Below, piece after piece: positions 19,814-27,893 of a stretch of DNA of 64,000 nucleotides; within the stretch, counting starts at the first letter, position 1, and each line of letters opens with the position of its first letter. The DNA lies in IMG/VR virus record IMGVR_UViG_3300032050_000004, positions 1-64,000 of that record. One strand, given 5' to 3'. The notes beneath the pieces are model-generated. The model saw nothing but the letters and a program-made list of their open reading frames with translations, ran no database searches and was not told where the DNA came from. Source of the DNA: a virus. The translations under genes were made by a program, and so were the position numbers.

Positions 19814-19843
19814 AAAGGGGTTGAGAAATCAATCCCTTTTTTT
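19814..19843 (+). terminator. Terminator after 19398-19793
   Basis: AAGGGGTTG/CAATCCCTT stem with T7. Confidence 0.8.
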
Positions 19844-19916
19844 ATTCCTGCTGTCCTCCTGTATCCGCCGCAGGTTACTGGCTGTTTACAGTAGGTATTT
19901 ATAAACAGATATACGA
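19844..19916 (-). ncRNA. Candidate small RNA / cassette L11
   Basis: 73 bp read outward on the minus strand: CTACTGTAAACAGCCAGTAA, then CCTGCGGCGGATACAGG, GGACAGCAGG. ACTGTAAACAGCCAGT overlaps the R6/L8 block. Confidence 0.4.
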
Positions 19917-19940
19917 ATACTAATTACTTATTTACATTTT
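19917..19940 (-). promoter_or_regulatory. Dyad element E11, left arm only
   Basis: AGATATACGA ... TTATTTACATTTT, reading outward on the minus strand. The right half is absent. Between 19941 and 20449 I see only AT-rich DNA, a short G+C-rich patch near 20066-20095 and repeat copies A and C. Confidence 0.55.
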
Positions 19941-20261
19941 GTCTAATAATTAGTACCCTTATTTTATGCTATTAAAGGGGTATATAAAGCCATATAATAA
20001 ATACCCTATTGTATAAGGGTGCTAATTAAGGTTGCTATTTAACCACCCTCGTATCAAAAATTAACCGCTAAATTGCCCCCTTGCGGATGCCGGAGCTACT
20101 AAATTCATGTTTTTTCACCCATTTTTTCCAGAAACTATTTCAACCAATAACTTATTGATAATCAAATAGTTATAAAAAACCTTTCAAAAACTTTAAGACC
20201 CCTTTTCAAAAAAATTTTCCGCCCAAAAAAATTTCGTCAAATTCCAAACCAAGAAACCCCT

Positions 20262-20308
20262 CAAAAATTTTTTCCTAGAAATTTTACTTCAAAAAAAGGA
20301 TCAACCAA
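20262..20308. repeat. AT-rich repeat, copy A
   Basis: CAAAAATTTTTTCCTAGAAA ... CAAAAAAAGGATCAACCAA. Nearly the same as copy B at 24211-24257, about 3.95 kb away; a looser copy C is at 20411-20458. Together they bound the nuclease block. Confidence 0.6.
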
Positions 20309-20410
20309 CAAAAGTTTAAATTTATTTAAATAAAAGTACTCATAGTACCAGAATCAAGAAAAATATAAACTGGTCAAATCCCAATCAAAACTTCAAATCC
20401 AAAAGTGGCT

Positions 20411-20458
20411 CAAAAATTTTTTTACCCAAAATTTTGTCTGAAAATGGGATCAACCAAC
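20411..20458. repeat. AT-rich repeat, copy C (diverged)
   Basis: CAAAAATTTTTTTACCCAAA ... TGGGATCAACCAAC. It overlaps the stop codon of 20450-21334. Confidence 0.5.
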
Positions 20459-21334
20459 GGCAGACAATAAAGAATTTTTATATATTGTTATCAAAGAGGC
20501 AATTGTAACATCGTGTAATACTCTTTGGTCTTTATTATAATATTTTTTATTATGGAACAATTTTAATTTAGTCTGGTCATAATTTTCTCTACAAAAGACT
20601 TGCCATTTTATTTTTTCAATATATTTTTCTCTTTGAGCAACAGTCATTTTCTTTTTGGAACGTTCCAGATAATTATTAATATATTCTGGGCTAAGTCTTT
20701 GCATGGTGTATGTATTTGCCCATATTAAATATCTAAAATCTAGCTCTGCTATTTCTTCGCATTTTTTACCTGCATATTTTCCTTCTAACATAACGTTTCC
20801 ATCCTTAAATTCAAAAATATCAAATGGAAATAATTCAGATTCGCTTGTTGGTATTTGTTTAAAATCATAAAAATAAATTCTTGGTAATCTACCGGAAAAT
20901 ATAGTCAGTTTAAAAATTTCGTAAATAATTTCTGAAGTGGTATAACCACATAATTTATCATTTTCTTGTTCAAAAAATTCATTATAATAAACATAATTAA
21001 TAAATGGACAACCTTTGTGAAATTTCAAACTAAATTTAGACGTATAGTTATAAATTCCCAAATTTTTAAAAAGATCAATTATAAATTGGTTTTTTTCTAC
21101 ACCTTTACTTACTTCATCAAAAAGAACTCCCATATCGAATCTGAGTCTATTTTTATCTCTTTTATCCTCATAATATTGATCATCGTCCATAAATTCATCA
21201 GTTGTCATAATTTGATAAGGAGCATTATTTTTGGTCAAGACTTCACGGATATAGTTTAATATATCTTCTTCTTTCATTTTAGACAGTTGATATGCTTCAT
21301 CATTAATAAAATAAAATTTTTCAGGATATTCCAT
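20450..21334 (-). CDS. Unknown protein with a possible ExoX-C-like patch
   Basis: 294 residues, acidic to neutral. Around residues 175-215, the phrase VMLEGKYAGKKCEEIAELDF followed by RYLIWANT resembles the FGKYxGxxLeEIxxxDpxYLxW pattern of the ExoX-like C-terminal domain that accompanies some exonucleases and helicases. No nuclease motif is visible elsewhere. Upstream of 21346 and 21672 on the opposite strand to the GIY-YIG gene. Low-confidence domain call. Confidence 0.6.
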   Translation of the reverse strand: MEYPEKFYFINDEAYQLSKMKEEDILNYIREVLTKNNAPYQIMTTDEFMDDDQYYEDKRDKNRLRFDMGVLFDEVSKGVEKNQFIIDLFKNLGIYNYTSKFSLKFHKGCPFINYVYYNEFFEQENDKLCGYTTSEIIYEIFKLTIFSGRLPRIYFYDFKQIPTSESELFPFDIFEFKDGNVMLEGKYAGKKCEEIAELDFRYLIWANTYTMQRLSPEYINNYLERSKKKMTVAQREKYIEKIKWQVFCRENYDQTKLKLFHNKKYYNKDQRVLHDVTIASLITIYKNSLLSAVG

Positions 21335-21345
21335 TTTGTTTAAAA

Positions 21346-21651
21346 TTAACTGGTTTTAATTGAATTATTTATTTGATTATGTTTATAAGCTTTATCAAAC
21401 AGCCCTTCAATTATTTCTTCATATTCAGGGGATTCAAATTCCGGAATGGTAATAAAACTTTCAAAATCATTTTTATTTAACCAATCTAATTTTTCTGTAT
21501 CAATTTGACCGAGTCCAACAGGACCTAATGCCATTTCAAAATACATTTTGCTACCATTGAAAGACATTTCATCAAATGTGGAATTGGAAAGCCACAATTC
21601 TAATCTTTTTTCTAATTCTTTTTTAATTTGATTTTTTCTTTTTTTTGTCAT
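21346..21651 (-). CDS. Small protein of unknown function
   Basis: 101 residues; basic N-terminal helix (MTKKRKNQIKKELEKRLELW), acidic C-terminus. 20 nt downstream of 21672 and 11 nt upstream of 20450, so the three probably form one operon. Confidence 0.6.
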   Translation of the reverse strand: MTKKRKNQIKKELEKRLELWLSNSTFDEMSFNGSKMYFEMALGPVGLGQIDTEKLDWLNKNDFESFITIPEFESPEYEEIIEGLFDKAYKHNQINNSIKTS

Positions 21652-21671
21652 TTTTTTTTATTTTTTATAAA

Positions 21672-21890
21672 TTATTTAATTTTTCTTTTCTTTTTCCACT
21701 TTTTCAATTTAGGACAATTAAGATCAAGTGTTTGAATTTTGGATTTATAAACTTTTTTTGATTTAGGAATAGAAGATTTCATAGAATTAAGATTTCTATC
21801 AAAATCAGCTTCTAATTTGGTTTTTGACTTTCCTTTCCTATCTCCAATTTTATCAAGAGGGATAATGGATTCGTATATTTTACTTATCAT
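21672..21890 (-). CDS. Small basic protein of unknown function
   Basis: 72 residues, lysine-rich, ending KKWKKKRKIK. Probably nucleic-acid binding from composition. First gene of the three-gene minus operon, divergent from the GIY-YIG gene with a 67-bp gap. Confidence 0.55.
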   Translation of the reverse strand: MISKIYESIIPLDKIGDRKGKSKTKLEADFDRNLNSMKSSIPKSKKVYKSKIQTLDLNCPKLKKWKKKRKIK

Positions 21891-21957
21891 GGTTTTACAA
21901 ATATAATAAAAACTTCATTTCTCTGGAATTTGACCTTTCTTTTTATTATTTTTAAAT

Positions 21958-24177
21958 ATGAAAAAAAGTAAAAAACCGAATGGTTATTGGACTAAGGAAA
22001 GGTGTCATCAAGAAGCTTTAAAATATAATAGCATAAGTGATTTACAGAAGGCAAATGGAAGTGTTTGCCTTATAGCTCGCAAAAATGGTTTCATGGAGGA
22101 AATATGTAGCCACATGGAAAGGCTAATAAAACCTAATGGATATTGGAACAAGGAGAGGTGTCATGAAGTGGCCCTAAAATATGAGAGCAGGGTTGAATTC
22201 CAAAAAAAAGACCATAGTGTTTACCAAGCGGCCAGAAGAAAAGGTTTTCTTGATGATATATGTGGACACATGGAAAAATTAGTTAAACCTAATGGATATT
22301 GGACACAAGAAAAATGTCACGAAGAAGCATTAAAATATAATAGAATAGTAGATTTTCAAAGAGGATCCTCATCGGCCTATCATGCTGCTTTAAAAAAAGG
22401 ATTTTTAGATAAAATATGTGGTCATATAAATTATGTATGTACCCCACATAAAAAGGTTGATTATGAACATCATAAAAAAATTGCTCTAAATTATAATAAT
22501 AGGCGTGATCTTAATAAGAACCATCCTTCTATTTATCAAATGATAATAAAAAGGGGATGGAAAGAACTTTTAGACCACATGGAATATATTTTTTTACCTA
22601 ATGGATATTGGACAAAAGAGAAAATTAGTGAGATTGCATTGAAATATGATAACTTCAAGGATTTTAAAAAAAATGATTTAAGGGCTTATGAGGCTATGTG
22701 TAAAAAAGGTTGGAAGGAGGAGTTGTGTCAACATTTCAAAGAAAATCCAAATGATTGGACAAAAAAAGAAAACTGTATAAGAGTTGCTTTAGAGTGCATA
22801 ACAAGAAGTGAATTATATAAAAAATTTCCCGGTGCATATCATTCAGCATTAAAAAATTGTTGGTTAGATGAAATATGTCAACACATGGGTCCCAAATCTT
22901 CATTAAATTATAGATATATATATGCATTTGAATTTGATGATAATCACGTATATGTTGGGTTGACGCATAACATGAACAAAAGATTATTAGATCACATTTC
23001 TGGAAAAAACTCCAAAAAATCTCAAGCGAATAAGCACTGGGAAAAAACAGAGTCTTGTTTTGAATTTAAACTAGTATACCCTGAAAGCTTTGATATGAAT
23101 GAAGCAGGATTGAAAGAAAATGAGGCTATAGAATTTTACAAAAAAAATAATTGGATTATTTTAAACAAAGCAAAAGCCGGTGGTTTGGGGGGGATGAAAG
23201 AAATCAATACTGAAAAGAATTTTTTAAAGATAGCATCAAAATACAAAACTTATTCAGAATTAAAAAGTAAAATTACCTCCCATTTTTTAACTAAGGCTAT
23301 AAAAAATGGATGGTTAGAAAAAACAGGTCTTATAGATGATAGAGTTAGAAAGTGGAATAAAGAGGATGCTTTTGAAGTTGCAAAAACCTGTAAAAACATT
23401 GCTGATTTACAAAAAAAATATAATGGTTTGTATAAGTATCTTAAAAAAGAGAATTTTTTAGAGGAAGCAATGTCACACAAAGTCATTAGAGTACCTTATT
23501 CGCAGAAATATACTCTTGAACAATGCACCGAAACTTGTGCTAAATTTAACAGTAAAAATGAATTTCGTAAAGCTGAATATGAAATGTATGAATGTTGTAG
23601 ATCAAACAAATGGCTTAAACTTATCAAAACTAAGATCGAAATAGAAAATAAATTGAATTATAAACCAAAATTGGCAATTAAAATAAATAAAAAAATAGAA
23701 TCTTATGATTTTGAGAATATAATAGAAATCGCTAAAAGTTATAATAAAAGATCAGATTTCAAAAATGATTATCCGGATATATTCAAAAAAGTAATTAAAA
23801 GTTGTCATAGAAATTTAAGAAAACAAATAATTGGTCATATGAAAAACGACTTGGATGGAAGAAGTAAGAAAAAATCAATCTGGACTTACGAAAAATGCTT
23901 GGAAGAGTCCAAAAAATACGATAGCAGGTGGGCTTTCCGGAAAGGCAGCAAGACCGCTTATGAACAATCAATTAAGAATGGTTGGGTTGCCGAATTTTTT
24001 CCTGAAATCAAGAAAAACAAATCCAAATGGACCTACGAAAGGTGTTTTGAGGAATCCAAGAAATACAAGACGAGAATCGAATTCATAAAGAGAAGCAAGA
24101 CTGCATATGTTAATGCATTCAAAAACGGATGGATTGACGACTTCATTCCCTCTTTAAGGAAACTAAAAGCAAAATAA
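21958..24177 (+). CDS. Giant GIY-YIG nuclease with tandem helical repeats
   Basis: 739 residues. About six copies of a 40-55-residue repeat (pattern WTxExCxxxAxKYxxRxxFxK, then a small-residue/aromatic patch AYxxAxxxGW and LDxICxHM) precede a GIY-YIG domain at about 318-410 (YIYAFEFDDNHVYVGLT, then RLLDHISG and later an E in LKENEAIEF). About five to six more repeats follow. GIY-YIG enzymes are homing or repair endonucleases; the repeats look like DNA-recognition modules. The last two repeats (23.85-24.17 kb) are more G+C-rich and more alike, suggesting recent expansion. Flanked by repeat copies A/C and B. Confidence 0.85.
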   Translation: MKKSKKPNGYWTKERCHQEALKYNSISDLQKANGSVCLIARKNGFMEEICSHMERLIKPNGYWNKERCHEVALKYESRVEFQKKDHSVYQAARRKGFLDDICGHMEKLVKPNGYWTQEKCHEEALKYNRIVDFQRGSSSAYHAALKKGFLDKICGHINYVCTPHKKVDYEHHKKIALNYNNRRDLNKNHPSIYQMIIKRGWKELLDHMEYIFLPNGYWTKEKISEIALKYDNFKDFKKNDLRAYEAMCKKGWKEELCQHFKENPNDWTKKENCIRVALECITRSELYKKFPGAYHSALKNCWLDEICQHMGPKSSLNYRYIYAFEFDDNHVYVGLTHNMNKRLLDHISGKNSKKSQANKHWEKTESCFEFKLVYPESFDMNEAGLKENEAIEFYKKNNWIILNKAKAGGLGGMKEINTEKNFLKIASKYKTYSELKSKITSHFLTKAIKNGWLEKTGLIDDRVRKWNKEDAFEVAKTCKNIADLQKKYNGLYKYLKKENFLEEAMSHKVIRVPYSQKYTLEQCTETCAKFNSKNEFRKAEYEMYECCRSNKWLKLIKTKIEIENKLNYKPKLAIKINKKIESYDFENIIEIAKSYNKRSDFKNDYPDIFKKVIKSCHRNLRKQIIGHMKNDLDGRSKKKSIWTYEKCLEESKKYDSRWAFRKGSKTAYEQSIKNGWVAEFFPEIKKNKSKWTYERCFEESKKYKTRIEFIKRSKTAYVNAFKNGWIDDFIPSLRKLKAK

Positions 24178-24210
24178 AGCTAATAAAAAATCCCAAAACC
24201 CAAAAAGCCC

Positions 24211-24257
24211 CGAAAATTTTTTCCTAGAATTTTTTTGTCAAAAAAAGGTTCAACCAA
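24211..24257. repeat. AT-rich repeat, copy B
   Basis: CGAAAATTTTTTCCTAGAAT ... CAAAAAAAGGTTCAACCAA, matching copy A in direct orientation. Confidence 0.6.
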
Positions 24258-24261
24258 TTAA

Positions 24262-24699
24262 TTACAACCCATCAACAAAGTATTCAATTTCAAAATCAAT
24301 ACCCAAATGATCAAATTTACCGATTTCCTTATCATTGAGTATATCTTGCATTATATCATCAAAAAGACCTGTGTATTCTGAGTTTACCCTGTCTTTTTCC
24401 TGTTGCGTGGAGTTTGTTTTTTTAGGACCTTCAAGTTGTAATTTAAAGAAAACATTAATATTATTAGAAAAATGAACTTGAGTGGTGATGGACGTACCAA
24501 CACCATTTAGATATTCATTTACAAATCGGTCTTCAGATCTTTTTTTAACAATTCTATTAAATCCCTGCTTTAGTATCTCATCTCCGATTGATTTAGAAAT
24601 AGAAGCTGCTGCCATTTCCAAGTTCTCATTTTCGGAAAATGCATTTTCATTTAAATGTTTCCTGATGGTGTTTTTAATAAATTGTCTTAAATTTCTCAT
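24262..24699 (-). CDS. Leader-bearing putative virion protein
   Basis: 145 residues from the ATG at 24699 (MRNLRQFIKNTIRKHLNE, then NAFSENE). The N-terminal amphipathic helix ending LNE at 16-18 fits the virion-targeting/prohead-cleavage leader. The rest is unrecognised, with VQVHFSNNINVFFKL-type beta strands. Late motif TTATAAATAG at 24702-24711. Confidence 0.65.
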   Translation of the reverse strand: MRNLRQFIKNTIRKHLNENAFSENENLEMAAASISKSIGDEILKQGFNRIVKKRSEDRFVNEYLNGVGTSITTQVHFSNNINVFFKLQLEGPKKTNSTQQEKDRVNSEYTGLFDDIMQDILNDKEIGKFDHLGIDFEIEYFVDGL

Positions 24700-24701
24700 G
24701 G

Positions 24702-24711
24702 TTATAAATAG
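24702..24711 (-). promoter_or_regulatory. Late-type promoter motif
   Basis: CTATTTATAA in the transcribed sense, 2 nt before the ATG at 24699. Confidence 0.5.
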
Positions 24712-24728
24712 TAAGGAATTTGACAAAA

Positions 24729-24756
24729 TAAAAAAACCCACGTTTTTGGCGTGGTT
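24729..24756 (-). terminator. Terminator after the muramidase gene
   Basis: AACCACGCC/ACGTGGGTT-type stem with T7 on the minus strand, starting at the stop codon. Confidence 0.75.
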
Positions 24757-25886
24757 TAAACTTCTCCGTATTCTATATTGCCCAATCTATTTAGCCAACC
24801 TTTACCATGAACGGCAAAAGTATCAGAGGATTTATATCTGATGGCTCTTTGTTTTTTTATTTGTTTGAATAATTCTTCTTGGTTTTGTTTATTGGCTATT
24901 TTGATCCAGATAACAGAAAAGGGATCATCAGCCGAAGAAATATCAACCCCCATATTCATTAGGGCATTTCTAAGGGATTCTTTGGTTCCGGAAGAACCTT
25001 GGTTTACGCAACCATCATATAAAATATTAGCTATGGACTGATTTGAAAAATGATGAAGGTTGTTTTGATCCCAATAATCTTTCTTATAGATTTTCAATGC
25101 ACTGTCATAGGACAGGTTTCTCATATCTTCTGCTTTTGGCAATCTACCAAGGTATTTTGCTAAAATAGGAGCTGAGATACCATATTTGGTTCCGACAAAT
25201 CTTTTACCATAACCTTTAATATTGATCCAGTTTCCTTTATCTTTTCTATCACCTGAATAACCAGCTTCATATATTTTAACATGTTTTTGGGCTTCATTGA
25301 AAGAGGATCTTCTTGTAGATGTTGGTAAAATTCCACTTTTTTCTTTAGTATCTTGGGGTTCTTGTATTTGTTCTTGATCTTGGTTTTGGACAACTTGAAC
25401 AAATTCCTTTGCCATAACCGGATCAATTTTGTTTTGAGGAGATCCAACCAAAGTAGAAAGAGAAGCTACACCCAAAAACACTGCAGCAGTAGAGATTATA
25501 ATTTTCCTTCTAATTTCTTTAGGAAGGTTTTTAATCTTCTCTAAGAACTTATAAAAATACTCTTGGACTTTTTCTTTAGGTAGTTTATCAACGAAGGATT
25601 TAATTTTCTTTGCTAGTTCGTCTGCAAAAGTTTCTTTTGAGGATGCTCCGGACAAATCCCATTGAAAAGTCAAAGGTAATTCATCTGGAGTGCCCTTTTT
25701 AATTTCTGGATCCCATTCATAGGTATTTGGACTTGTCCATTTACCATTTTCTTTAAGGAGGGAATATAAACCGTCAAATATCTGGTTAAATTCTCTTTCC
25801 AGCATTAAACTCTGAAAATCCTTATCCATAGAGATTATATTTTCTCTGATAAGGGATCTTAGTTTATATTCAGAATTTTTTTTCAT
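24756..25886 (-). CDS. GH108-type muramidase with virion leader and membrane helix
   Basis: 376 residues from the ATG at 25886. Residues 1-15 (MKKNSEYKLRSLIRE) form the virion leader with an IRE cleavage candidate. Residues 128-147 are a hydrophobic helix. From about 200, YEAGYSGD (catalytic-type E207), TKYGIS, then IYKKDYWD, DGCVNQG and GWLNRL follow the order of glycoside hydrolase family 108 plus its C-terminal peptidoglycan-binding part. Such enzymes cut the peptidoglycan glycan chain. The leader and helix suggest a virion-associated or capsid-cargo lysin rather than a plain endolysin. Confidence 0.85.
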   Translation of the reverse strand: MKKNSEYKLRSLIRENIISMDKDFQSLMLEREFNQIFDGLYSLLKENGKWTSPNTYEWDPEIKKGTPDELPLTFQWDLSGASSKETFADELAKKIKSFVDKLPKEKVQEYFYKFLEKIKNLPKEIRRKIIISTAAVFLGVASLSTLVGSPQNKIDPVMAKEFVQVVQNQDQEQIQEPQDTKEKSGILPTSTRRSSFNEAQKHVKIYEAGYSGDRKDKGNWINIKGYGKRFVGTKYGISAPILAKYLGRLPKAEDMRNLSYDSALKIYKKDYWDQNNLHHFSNQSIANILYDGCVNQGSSGTKESLRNALMNMGVDISSADDPFSVIWIKIANKQNQEELFKQIKKQRAIRYKSSDTFAVHGKGWLNRLGNIEYGEV

Positions 25887-25892
25887 AGTCTC

Positions 25893-25902
25893 AAATAAAT
25901 AG
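25893..25902 (-). promoter_or_regulatory. Late-type promoter motif
   Basis: CTATTTATTT 7 nt before the ATG at 25886. Confidence 0.55.
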
Positions 25903-26017
25903 GATAAAAAACCTTTAAAAAAAAACAAATTTTCATAGAAAAAAAACACAAGATACAATAAAAAAAATTATATTTATTATATAGACAAAACAATTTTCCA
26001 AACACTATAATTTAAAA

Positions 26018-27442
26018 ATGAATAATAATGCAGAGAGCAGGTTAAATGATCTTGAGAGTTTTTTAAGTGAATCAGCGATAATTTCAAAAGCAGATTCAAA
26101 GGGCAAGATAACTTATGTAAATAAAAGGTTTGAAGAAGTTTCTGGATGGAAGCTTGAAGAGGTATTGGGCAAGGACCACAATATTGTAAATTCCGGAAAG
26201 CATCCAAAAGAATTTTGGTCGGAGATGTATAGGGTTGTTACAAAAGAAAAAAAGGTTTGGAATGCAGTATGCACCAATATTTCAAAAAGCGGTGAATTAT
26301 ATTACGTTGATACGTTCATAAAAGGGAGTTTTGATACTGAGGGTAATTTGACTGAATTCATGTCTATTAGACAAGATGTTACAGACCTTAAGAAAAAGGA
26401 ACTAGAAATTCACAATAGAATGAGTGCAATAAATAAATCTAACGCAGTTATTGAGTTTGATTTAGAGGGTAAAATTATTTTTGCCAATAATTTATTTATA
26501 GAAACTATGGGATATTCTTCACAGGATGAAATAATTGGGAAGCATCACAGAATTTTTATAGACGATGAATACGCAAAAAGTGATGATTATTTTCTTTTTT
26601 GGAAAAAGTTAAGAGATGGTATATTTTTTTCTGGTGAAATTTCTAGAATTCGAAAAAATGGGTCTTTAATATATTTACAGGCCACTTACAATCCGATTAT
26701 TGATGTAGACGGTAAGATTTATCGTATTATGAAAATTGCCATTGACATTACTAATTCATATGAGCAAAAGAAAGAAATCGAAAAGAAAAACACTTATTTA
26801 GAACATGCAGCAAAAATATTGAGACATGATATGCATTCTGGTATCAATACTTATATGCCAAGAGGTTTAAGTTCTTTAGAAAGGAGATTAAAACCTGAAG
26901 ATATTATATCATTAAAAATTGAGGCACCAATTAAAATGATTAAAGAAGGTTTAAAACATTCTCAAAAAGTATATAAAGGTGTTTATGAATTTACAAATTT
27001 AGTTAAAAAAGATGTTGTTTTAAACAAATCGGAATGTGATTTAAAAAATATATTATCTGATTACTTATCATCAACAGCCTATAGTAGCCAAGTTATTATT
27101 GATAGTTTACCAACCATTGAAGTTAACGAAGCTTTATTTTGTACTGCAGTTGACAACTTGATTAGAAATGGTTTAAAATATAATGATTCGGATACTAAGT
27201 TTGTTAAAATATATTCAGAGGGAAATTATATTTATATACAAGATAATGGTAGGGGAATCACACAAGAAGATTTTGATCACTTATCTAAACCATATATCAG
27301 AAAAGAAGGGCAAAAAGAATCTGGTACTGGTTTAGGGTTAAATATTTGTGTTGCAATTTTAGAGGAACACGGATTTGTTATTACCTGTGAGAAAAATGAA
27401 ATAGGAACAAAAATGAAAATAAAAACAAAACAAACAAAATAA
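26018..27442 (+). CDS. Two-PAS sensor histidine kinase
   Basis: 474 residues, no membrane segment. PAS1 about 12-130 (SKADSKGKITYVNKRFEEVS), PAS2 about 135-255 (IEFDLEGKIIFANNLFIETM), a short linker helix, an H-box (ILRHDMHSGI) near 272, then an HATPase domain with N-box DNLIRNGLKYN, G1 DNGRGI and G2 GTGLGLNI. It should autophosphorylate on the histidine and pass phosphate to the adjacent response regulator. First gene of a three-gene operon (13-nt gap, then a 4-nt overlap). A two-component system is unusual in a phage. Signal sensed is unknown. Confidence 0.92.
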   Translation: MNNNAESRLNDLESFLSESAIISKADSKGKITYVNKRFEEVSGWKLEEVLGKDHNIVNSGKHPKEFWSEMYRVVTKEKKVWNAVCTNISKSGELYYVDTFIKGSFDTEGNLTEFMSIRQDVTDLKKKELEIHNRMSAINKSNAVIEFDLEGKIIFANNLFIETMGYSSQDEIIGKHHRIFIDDEYAKSDDYFLFWKKLRDGIFFSGEISRIRKNGSLIYLQATYNPIIDVDGKIYRIMKIAIDITNSYEQKKEIEKKNTYLEHAAKILRHDMHSGINTYMPRGLSSLERRLKPEDIISLKIEAPIKMIKEGLKHSQKVYKGVYEFTNLVKKDVVLNKSECDLKNILSDYLSSTAYSSQVIIDSLPTIEVNEALFCTAVDNLIRNGLKYNDSDTKFVKIYSEGNYIYIQDNGRGITQEDFDHLSKPYIRKEGQKESGTGLGLNICVAILEEHGFVITCEKNEIGTKMKIKTKQTK

Positions 27443-27455
27443 AAAAAACAAAAAA

Positions 27456-27893
27456 ATGATAGAATCAATTTTATTAGTAGATGATGAGGATTTATTCCAC
27501 TTAGTATTTGAGGACGCTTGTTCATTACTTGATATAAGTTTGTCTTTAAACTCATTAAATAGTTCTGACGAAGCTGCTAAACTATTTCAAAAATGGTTTC
27601 AAAGTGGTAATGATAATAATAAGCCTGAATGCGTATTTGTTGACTTAAACATAATTGGTAGTTCTTTTGATGGTATTGAGTTAATTAGAAAAATTAATTT
27701 TGAATATGGCAATAACGTAGTTGTAGGTATTATTTCATCATCAAATGAACCGGAAGAACAAGCAAAAGCAGTTCAGGCTGGTGCTCAATTTTGGATTATT
27801 AAATCTGACGATATTGAGCCACGTTTAGATGAGTTCAGAAAAGATTTTGAAGGTTATAAAAAAAGAACCTTACCATTTAAAGTTTATAAATGA
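27456..27893 (+). CDS. Single-domain response regulator
   Basis: 145 residues, one receiver domain. Acidic pair D9/D10, phosphoacceptor D63 (CVFVDLN), switch serines at 94-96 and K116 (FWIIKSD) are all present. No output domain, so it works like CheY or Spo0F through protein contacts. It overlaps 27890-28564 by 4 nt, suggesting that gene product is its partner or target. Confidence 0.9.
   Translation: MIESILLVDDEDLFHLVFEDACSLLDISLSLNSLNSSDEAAKLFQKWFQSGNDNNKPECVFVDLNIIGSSFDGIELIRKINFEYGNNVVVGIISSSNEPEEQAKAVQAGAQFWIIKSDDIEPRLDEFRKDFEGYKKRTLPFKVYK

Noticed and set aside
1338-19940. CRISPR array or integron interpretation of the repeated arms
   Set aside because: Copies are kilobases apart, occur as inverted pairs, and alternate with gene operons; no spacer-like regular spacing, cas or integrase genes.
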